A stretch of 54,681 bases of DNA, from positions 1-54,681 of the forward strand of contig NZ_JAPDOG010000026.1 of NCBI RefSeq assembly GCF_026013545.1. The letters are read 5' to 3'. The notes under the pieces are model-generated. The model saw nothing but the letters and a program-made list of their open reading frames with translations. It searched no databases and was not told the DNA's origin. Shown here one piece after another: positions 26,648 through 33,000 of this stretch. The stretch is from Defluviimonas salinarum (GTDB taxonomy: Bacteria; Pseudomonadota; Alphaproteobacteria; Rhodobacterales; Rhodobacteraceae). The translations under genes and the position numbers were made by a program. The stretch's first letter is position 1; each line of letters opens with the position of its first letter.

Positions 26648-26731
26648 AAGGCGTCGTTACGTGAGTGGTGGAGGCGCCTTGTATTTCAGTAGGCGTTCGC
26701 CTTGGTGACCTGTGTCGCCAAGGCGTTTTCT
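26648..26731 (+). ncRNA. Candidate small RNA with two hairpins and a terminator
   Basis: No coding frame fits this 236-base gap. CAAGGCG at 26647-26653 can pair with CGCCTTG near 26674-26681 (first hairpin); CGCCTTGG at 26698-26705 pairs perfectly with CCAAGGCG at 26718-26725 and is followed by TTTTCT, a rho-independent terminator on the plus strand. All four arms are versions of one 8-mer, so alternative pairing is possible. No plus-strand gene precedes it, so the terminator is best explained by a short transcript of about 80 bases starting near 26648. Confidence 0.4.
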
Positions 26732-26803
26732 ATGTATAAGTCCGGACTTGCGTGCCAGCACGATGCGCACCTCGCGCGGGCGATGGCGCGGGATGTTCAG
26801 GCG

Positions 26804-27073
26804 TCAGGGCCGGGGCGCGGCTGTGGAAGCGACCCGCCGATAGCCGCGCCGCGTCTTGACCCTCTCGATGCTCCGGGCGGCTGCCAGCGCGGCCTCCGCA
26901 TCGCAAAACGTCTCGGTCCTCACCTGACCCCACGCGCCGATGCGTCCCCAGTTCTGGATGAGGGAGGTCTCGCCGAACAATGTGTATTGAAGCGCGAGCA
27001 CGTAGAACCGCGCCATGTTCTGCGCCGGATCGCGGCGCTCCAGGCAGACCGGTTCGGGGACGGGTGCGAGCAT
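26804..27073 (-). CDS. WGR-domain protein
   Basis: An 89-residue protein that is almost entirely one WGR domain: the core N-W-G-R-I-G-A-W-G-Q-V-R-T-E-T-F near residues 40-55, preceded by R-F-Y-V-L-A-L-Q-Y-T-L-F-G-E-T-S-L. WGR domains bind nucleic acid or proteins and occur in PARPs and bacterial regulators; free-standing versions like this are common in alphaproteobacteria with no assigned role. I take ATG 27073; 27115 is possible. Confidence 0.75.
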   Translation of the reverse strand: MLAPVPEPVCLERRDPAQNMARFYVLALQYTLFGETSLIQNWGRIGAWGQVRTETFCDAEAALAAARSIERVKTRRGYRRVASTAAPRP

Positions 27074-27208
27074 GTCCCGATTATCCCATGGACCCCGCAT
27101 GGACGCCAACGACATTGCTGAATCGACGGCACGGCGAGGATTCCATTCGGTGATGATCGTGCCGGACGCGGCTTGCCGGTGGAGCTCTGGTGCTCGGGCG
27201 GAATCCGG

Positions 27209-27561
27209 TCAGGTTTCGCGCGGTTCGCCCTTGGGCTCGGGCTGCTTGAGCGGCATGTCGTCGCGTGGCGAGACGGTCTGGCGTTCGATCATCCGATGCA
27301 CGCGCACGGGACCGGCGCCCCTGTGCATCGCGAGCAATCTGTCGGTGACGCCGCCGTCGGCCTGGGTGCGCCGCTCGTGGTGGCGCACATACTCGACCCA
27401 GGTCGGCACGTGGTAGGTCTCCGTCCAGATGTCGGGGTTCTCGAGATCGCGCAGGAGCGCCCATTGCTGCGCTCCGTCGCGGATTCGGATGCGTCGGCGC
27501 TCGCTCATCAGTTCGAGAAAGGCGGTCACGTCCTCCTGCGCGATCTCGTAGTCGACGAGGA
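27209..27561 (-). pseudogene. 3' stump of an MFS exporter (MFS_3/DUF894 type)
   Basis: The last 117 codons match the soluble C-terminal tail found on MFS_3-type exporters: V-D-Y-E-I-A-Q-E-D-V-T-A-F-L-E-L-M-S-E-R-R-R-I-R-I-R-D-G, W-A-L-L-R-D-L-E-N-P-D-I-W-T-E-T-Y, W-V-E-Y-V-R-H-H-E-R. The membrane part (about 400 codons) is missing because the gene is cut exactly where an IS3-type end begins at 27562. The stump is not expected to function. Confidence 0.6.
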
Positions 27562-27772
27562 TGTCTCCCGTCAGCACTCCTGGGACATCTGGGTTGATTT
27601 TGTGACGGAAGGTTTCAGGCTCATCGTAACCGCCAAGGAGTGGAGATGAGACAGAAACCCGGAACAGCGAAGCCGACGGCCGAAGCCCTTGTGAAGGACA
27701 TCCGCCGGCGCACTCGGAAGCACCATTCGGCCGAGGAGAAGATCCGCATCGTCTTGGAAGGGTTGCGCGGCG
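27562..27772 (+). mobile_element. Truncated left end of an IS3-family element, copy 1
   Basis: These 211 bases repeat the first 211 bases of the complete element at 27859 with a handful of differences, including the terminal repeat (TGTC...CGTCAG...TGGGAC) and the first 42 codons of orfA from ATG 27646. The copy stops abruptly and is joined to a tyrosine-recombinase scrap. The two copies are offset by exactly 297 bases. Confidence 0.7.
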
Positions 27773-27858
27773 CAGACATCGGCGACCTTGAGCTTCACAA
27801 GATCGCGGCCCCTGAGCTTGCTGTCGATCGCGGTGTTGAAGATCGCGAGGTCGCGGAA
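27773..27858 (-). pseudogene. Scrap of a tyrosine recombinase/integrase gene
   Basis: On the minus strand these 86 bases read F-R-D-L-A-I-F-N-T-A-I-D-S-K-L-R-G-R-D-L-V-K-L-K-V-A-D-V-C, which matches the start of the catalytic domain of tyrosine recombinases, including the first catalytic Arg in K-L-R-G. It is enclosed between two copies of the IS3 left end. It may be the last trace of the integrase of the adjacent island. Confidence 0.5.
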
Positions 27859-28203
27859 TGTCTCCCGTCAGCACCCCTGGGACATCTGGGTTGATTTTGT
27901 GACGGAGGGTTTCAGGCTCATCGTAACCGCCAAGGAGTGGAGATGAGACAGAAACCCGGAACAGCGAAGCCGACGGCCGAAGCCCTTGTGAAGGACATCT
28001 GCCGGCGCACTCGGAAGCACCATTCGGCCGAGGAGAAGATCCGCATCGTCCTGGAAGGGCTGCGCGGCGACGACAGCATTGCCGAGCTCTGCCGGCGCGA
28101 GGGGATCGCGACGAGCCTCTATTACAGCTGGTCGAAGGAGTTCCTTGAGGCCGGCAAGAAGCGGCTTGCGGGCGACACGGCGCGCCTGGTGTGAGGAGGA
28201 TCA

Positions 28204-28228
28204 GAAAACAGTCCAGTGGACTGTTTTC
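28204..28228. repeat. 25-base perfect palindrome inside orfA
   Basis: GAAAACAGTCCA (28204-28215) and its exact complement (28217-28228) flank a single G. It interrupts orfA between D-T-A-R and S-P-E-V-K and brings the in-frame TGA just upstream. Confidence 0.8.
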
Positions 28229-28323
28229 CCGACGATCGCAGCCCCGAGGTCAAGGAACTTCGGCAGGAGGCGGCGGCGCTGAAGGAGGCTGTGGCCGATC
28301 TCACCCTGGAGAACCGCCTGCTC

Positions 28324-28331
28324 AAAAAAAG
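28324..28331 (+). promoter_or_regulatory. Programmed -1 frameshift site (A7G) of the IS3 element
   Basis: Seven A residues followed by G (28324-28331) lie 28 bases before the orfB start. Slippage by -1 here joins the orfA frame (L-K-K-S) to the orfB frame, giving K-K-H-A-R-G-W-G-R-R-G-M-R-Y-P and the OrfAB fusion transposase normal for IS3 elements. Confidence 0.65.
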
Positions 28332-28358
28332 CATGCTCGGGGATGGGGGAGACGAGGA

Positions 28359-29339
28359 ATGAGATATCCCGCATCGGAGAAGCTCGAGATCATCCGGCTG
28401 GTGGAGGGTTCGCACCTGCCGGCGAAGCGGACCCTCGACATGGTCGGCGTGCCGCGCACGACGTTCTACCACTGGTATGACCGCTACCTGTCTCTCGGCA
28501 AGGCGGGGCTTGAGGACCGGCCTTCGCGCCCGGCCCGGGTCTGGAACCGGATCCCCGACAAGGTGCGCAAGCAGATCGTCGATCTTGCCCTCGAACAGCC
28601 CGAGTTGTCACCCCGGGAGCTCGCCGTCCGCTTCACCGACAGTCGGCGCTACTTCGTCTCGGAGGCCAGCGTCTACAGGGTTCTGAAGGCCCATGACCTG
28701 ATCACCAGCCCGGCCTTCGTGGTCATCAAGGCAGCGGACGAGTTCCACGAGAAGACGACACGGCCGAACCAGCTCTGGCAGACTGACTTCACCTATCTGA
28801 AGGTCGTCGGCTGGGGCTGGTTCTACCTCTCGACGATCCTCGACGACTACAGCCGCTACGTCGTCGCCTGGCGGCTTTGCACCACGATGCGAGCCGCCGA
28901 TGTGACCGCCACCTTGGAAGATGCTCTGGTCGCTTCGGGCTGCAATCACGCCACGGTCGCCCACCGGCCGCGTCTGCTCTCCGACAACGGCAGCAGTTAC
29001 ATCTCCGGCGATCTGGCCGACTGGCTCGAAGGTCAGGGCATGGACCATGTCCGCGGAGCCCCGAACCATCCCCAGACGCAGGGCAAGATCGAACGCTGGC
29101 ACCAGACGCTGAAGAACCGCATCCTGCTCGAGAACTATTACCTGCCCGGGGCGCTCGAGGAGGCCGTGGCGGCCTTCATCGGCCACTACAACCACCACCG
29201 CTATCACGAGAGCCTGGGAAACCTCACACCCGCCGATGTCTATCTCAGCAGGGCGGAAACCATCCTCAAACGACGAAAGGAGATCAAGCAGAACACCATC
29301 CGCCAGCGCCGCTTGCTGCACAGCCAGACCGCAGCGTAA
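28359..29339 (+). CDS. IS3-family transposase OrfB (DDE integrase core)
   Basis: A 326-residue catalytic protein whose ATG overlaps the orfA stop (ATGA). A helix-turn-helix (R-T-F-Y-H-W-Y-D-R-Y-L) is followed by the rve integrase core with a complete catalytic triad: Asp in W-Q-T-D-F-T-Y-L, Asp in L-S-D-N-G-S-S-Y, Glu in Q-G-K-I-E-R-W-H-Q-T-L-K-N-R. It ends in a basic tail (R-R-K-E-I-K-Q-N-T-I-R-Q-R-R). Intact as a gene. Confidence 0.88.
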   Translation: MRYPASEKLEIIRLVEGSHLPAKRTLDMVGVPRTTFYHWYDRYLSLGKAGLEDRPSRPARVWNRIPDKVRKQIVDLALEQPELSPRELAVRFTDSRRYFVSEASVYRVLKAHDLITSPAFVVIKAADEFHEKTTRPNQLWQTDFTYLKVVGWGWFYLSTILDDYSRYVVAWRLCTTMRAADVTATLEDALVASGCNHATVAHRPRLLSDNGSSYISGDLADWLEGQGMDHVRGAPNHPQTQGKIERWHQTLKNRILLENYYLPGALEEAVAAFIGHYNHHRYHESLGNLTPADVYLSRAETILKRRKEIKQNTIRQRRLLHSQTAA

Positions 29340-29417
29340 ACTGAAACCCCAACGAGCTTGGCCCTCCGCTCCCGATCAGGCCCTCGTGTCCCAAATCATC
29401 TGACGACGGACACCTGC

Positions 29418-29704
29418 CCGAACCGTCAGTTCTCCTCGCCGATCGCGGCTATGACTCTGACAGAGTTCGCAAAACCATGGAGGCTCGCAACGTGGTGCCG
29501 GTCATCCCAATGCGCAAGACCCGCAAGCTGCGCGTGGCCGTCGACCGCACACTCTACCGGTTGCGCAACCTCGTCGAGCGCTGCTTCAACAAGCTCAAGA
29601 ACGCCCGCCGTGTCGCCACCCGCTACGACAAGACTGCCGAAAGCTTACTGGGCTTCATCGACATAACCTCGATCCGCCTCTGGCTCCGCCAATTGTCAAC
29701 ATGA
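29418..29704 (+). pseudogene. 3' half of an IS5-family transposase
   Basis: An open stretch without start codon context reads E-P-S-V-L-L-A-D-R-G-Y-D-S-D-R-V-R-K, then R-L-R-N-L-V-E-R-C-F-N-K-L-K-N-A-R-R-V-A-T-R-Y-D-K, ending at TGA 29702-29704. This is the C-terminal part of IS5/IS427-type transposases, with the second Asp and the Glu of the DDE triad. The 5' half is missing at the IS3 right end. Confidence 0.75.
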
Positions 29705-29748
29705 CCTAGGGTCGTCTTGCCGGACCCTTGACCGAAAGGCTTTGTAAA

Positions 29749-30085
29749 GTGTGGGATTTCAGCATTCTGCTCTCGATCACGTTGCTGCTGCGCACGATCC
29801 CGTTCCTGTTCCTAAAAATCGGTGTCTGGATGATCTTCGCGGCCGTCCTCGTCGTCGCGATCTGGGCAGGTGTCTGGTCCATTTCCTATCTGGGCGACCT
29901 TCAGGTGCTGCCCAGAACCGTGCTCTGGCTCGTCCTCGGGGCGCTTCTCGGGCTGGTCGTCGCGATATGGCTCATCCGATGGGCACGGTCCTGGGCCCTT
30001 TATCTGGTCAAGGCGGCCCATATCGCGGTTCTGGTCGAGCTGGTTCAGGGCCGCCCCCTGCCCGCCGGGCGCAGCCAGATCGGCC
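29749..30085 (+). pseudogene. 5' part of a membrane-protein gene, cut by a deletion
   Basis: From GTG 29749 (VWDFSILLSITLLLRTIPFLF) about 112 codons encode two to three hydrophobic helices and the stretch W-A-L-Y-L-V-K-A-A-H-I-A-V-L-V-E-L-V-Q-G-R-P-L-P, which I recall from a proteobacterial membrane protein of roughly 300 residues and unknown function. After Q-I-G the reading changes into the antisense of the helicase gene. The 3' half is therefore gone. An IS5 remnant directly upstream may also have removed its promoter. Confidence 0.5.
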
Positions 30086-33000
30086 AGCGGTTCAGGATCG
30101 ATCAGATCCTTGGCGTCACCCTCTTCCGAATCCTCTTTATCCGCCACGGTCCGGGCGGCCCGATCGTCCTCCAGTAGCCGGCGCAGGGCGGCATCGACGC
30201 GGTCCAGCGCCTCGGCCTCGCGCATGAACCAGTCGGTCGACCAGATGCGCAGGATCTCCCATCCGAGGTTGCGCAGCACCGCCTCGCGGATCTGGTCGCG
30301 GTCACGCGCCGTGGCCGAACGGTGATAGGTCGCGCCATCGCATTCGACGCCCGCCAGATAGGCCCCGGCCTTGTCGGGATGAACGACACCGAGATCGATG
30401 CGGAAGCCCGAGACACCGATCTGGGTGCGCACCTCCCAGCCGCGGCCGCGCAGGGCACGGGCCACCGCGTCCTCGAAGGGGCTTTCGGCGGGGCCGAGAG
30501 AGCCCTCCTCCATTGCCGGCAGCGCAAGTGCGCCGCGCGCCGCATAATCGAGGAAGTTCTTCAGATGCGCGACACCGAGCCCCTTCGCGCGGGTCGTGTC
30601 GATGTCCTCGGCCCGGATCGAGGCGAAGACATGCAGCTCGGCCCGCGCGCGCGTCACCGCCACGTTGAGCCGCTTTTCCCCGCCATCGAGGTTGATCGCC
30701 CCAAAGGACATCGAAAGCTTGCCCGCCTTGTCCGGCCCGAAGGTGATCGAGAACAGCATGACATCGCGCTCGTCGCCCTGGATGTTCTCCAGGTTCTTTA
30801 CGATCACGGGCTCCTCGCGCTCGTCATCGAAGAACCATTCGAGTTCCGGCGACGTCCGGCGCTCGGCGTCGAGAAGATCGAGGATCAACTCCTGCTGCTG
30901 CGCGTTGAAGGTGATGATCCCGAGCGTCGGACGCTCCGGCTCAGGGTGTTTCAGCCACGAGAGCATTCGCCGCGTCGCGAGGCGGGTGATTGCCCGCGCC
31001 TCGGCCTCGTTGGTGCGGCCCGATCCGCGCGCATAGACGCCCCCGACGAAGTGGAATTGCACGGCGTCAGTTTCGGTCTTCGGTGGGGGAAAGGTGACGA
31101 GCGTCTTGTAGTAGTGATGGTTCGAAAACGCGATCAGAGCCTCGTCGCGGCTGCGGTAGTGCCAGTTGAGCCGGTGTTCGGGCAAGCCAGCCGCTGTCGC
31201 CTCGTCGAGAATGCTCGGCAGATCCTTTTCGTACGTCGCAAGGTCGTCGTTGCCCTCATCGTCGTCTGCACGACCGAAGAAGTTCGTGGGCGGCAGCTGC
31301 TTCGGATCACCCACGATGATCGACTGGCGCCCGCGTGCGATGGCGCCGACGGCATCCCACGTCGTGATCTGCGACGCCTCGTCGAAGATCACGATGTCAA
31401 AGAGCGCCTGGTCGGCCGGCAGGTACTGCGCGACCGAGAGGGGCGACATCAGCACGCACGGAGTCAGGCGCGTGAAGGTTTCGGGCATCGCACCGAGGAG
31501 TTGTCTGATCGAGATCCGTGGTCGCTGGAGCCCAAGTTGATGCCGAAGCGTCCCAAGCTCCGAATTCCGCGCAACGCCATCGCGGCTCGGCAGCCCATGC
31601 GCGACGCGGTGCCGGACCTGCGCTGCGGCAAGCGCCTGCACCTTGCGATCCAGTTCCCGGAACCGCTCGACGCGATCCTCCTGCTCCCAATGCACGAAGC
31701 TGCGCAATAGCGGGCTCTCGTCGACGGCAAGCGGCAGCCACCAGGAAAAATAGGAAACCCGGAAGGCTTCCCGCGCATCGGCGACCTTGCCGTCGCGGAG
31801 CGCCTCGATCAGCGGTGCAAGACCGCGCACCTCCGCCTCCTGCCGGACGGCGGCCCACTTCACCCAGTCCTGAAGCTGGCCGACCTGGGCTTTCACGGCA
31901 TCAAGCGTGCGTCGCAAATCCGACAGCGATGCGGCATCCAGCGGCCCGTCCGCCACGGTCTCATAAGCGGCCCTGGCGGAGTCGAACCGAGCCTTTGCCA
32001 CATGGAAAGCCGCAGCTTTCCGCGCGATGTCTGTCCCCTCGCCGCCCGCTGCGGCGACGGCATCGAGCGCGCTCAGCGCCTGACCGGCCTCGCCCGCCAA
32101 CCGCGCGAGCTCGGCCAAGGCCGCGCGCAATTCGCCGGCCTCCGCAAGGTAGCCACGCAGCGCTTCGGGGTCGCTGCGGGTGCCTGCAAAGGCTGGCAGC
32201 GCCGAAAGCGGGCTTTTCCCGACCGCGCCAATCGATTCCTGCAAGGCCCTGAGTGGCGCGATCTCCGTGGCGGGGTTCGCCTTGCCAGACGCCGCGTAAC
32301 TTTGGAGAAGCTTTCGCACCCGCCGACGGCCGAGCGCGGAGAGCGGCCAAAGGCTTGCCTCCGCCTTGCGCCAGTCTCGGTCAAGCTCATCCAGCGGGAT
32401 TCGCGCCAGTTCGGCATCCTCGTAACGCGCGCTCAGCCGCGCCTGCTCGCGCCGGTAGTCTTGCACGGCCGTCTCGAAGGCACCAAGACCCTGGGCGACG
32501 CTGTCGAAGCTCGCATCGAGAGCGATGCGGAAGTCCCGCTCCGCCGTCTTGCCGATAACGGTGGCAAGGCGGTCGAGCACGGCCAATCGCTCGGCGGCGA
32601 GGTCCGGATCGGCGGTCAAGCCCAGAGCGGACGCAAAACCGAGGCAGGCTTCGGCAAACCGGTGGGTCTCGACTTCCAGCGTCTCGACGCGGCCCGTCAG
32701 CTCGTTCTGCCAGGAAAACGACCAGTCGGTGCGGGCGATGGAGTCGAGCCCGTGAAAGCCGGTAACTGCGGTATGGGTCAGGAACAGCCGATCGGACAGG
32801 TCTTCCAGCGACCTGAAACTGGCGCTGTCATGCGCTTCCGCGCTGGCGAAGGCCAGGCGGAAAGCAGGCGTCCGCCCCGCGACGGTCCCGATAGCGTCGA
32901 AGATGCTGTAACCATGGCTGCCCGGCCGGTGCAGGTCCGCGACATAGTCGTTCAGTTCGTCGCGCCGGATCTCGAGGTCGCCGGTCAGCCGCAGCCAGTC

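Larger units (their letters stand above)
27943..28362 (+). pseudogene. IS3 transposase OrfA, interrupted by an in-frame TGA
   Basis: OrfA begins at ATG 27943 after AAGGAG. Residues 1-80 are the helix-turn-helix part (S-A-E-E-K-I-R-I-V-L-E-G-L-R-G, S-L-Y-Y-S-W-S-K-E-F-L). TGA at 28192-28194 stops it, but the same frame continues to 28362 with the expected leucine-zipper end (V-K-E-L-R-Q-E-A-A-A-L-K-E-A-V-A-D-L-T-L-E-N-R-L-L-K-K-S). The stop lies in an apparent insertion of about 50 bases that also carries a perfect palindrome. An active element would need readthrough or restart; OrfA is therefore probably broken, although the first 83 residues could still be made. Confidence 0.7.
27859..29412 (+). 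mobile_element. Near-complete IS3-family insertion sequence, about 1.55 kb
   Basis: Ends: 27859-27883 (TGTCTCCCGTCAGCACCCC then TGGGAC) and, inverted, 29388-29412. The pattern TGTC-N3-CGTCAG-N6-TGGGAC is shared by both, 16 of 25 positions. Between them lie orfA, an A7 slippage site and orfB. No flanking target duplication is evident (GAA versus CCT), so the element or its flanks were rearranged after insertion. The right end falls inside an IS5 transposase gene. Confidence 0.7.

Noticed and set aside
27571-27874. N-terminal extension of the MFS stump frame to 27874
   Set aside because: The extension is antisense of IS3 sequence and the recombinase scrap, so it is a chance fusion and not an MFS start.
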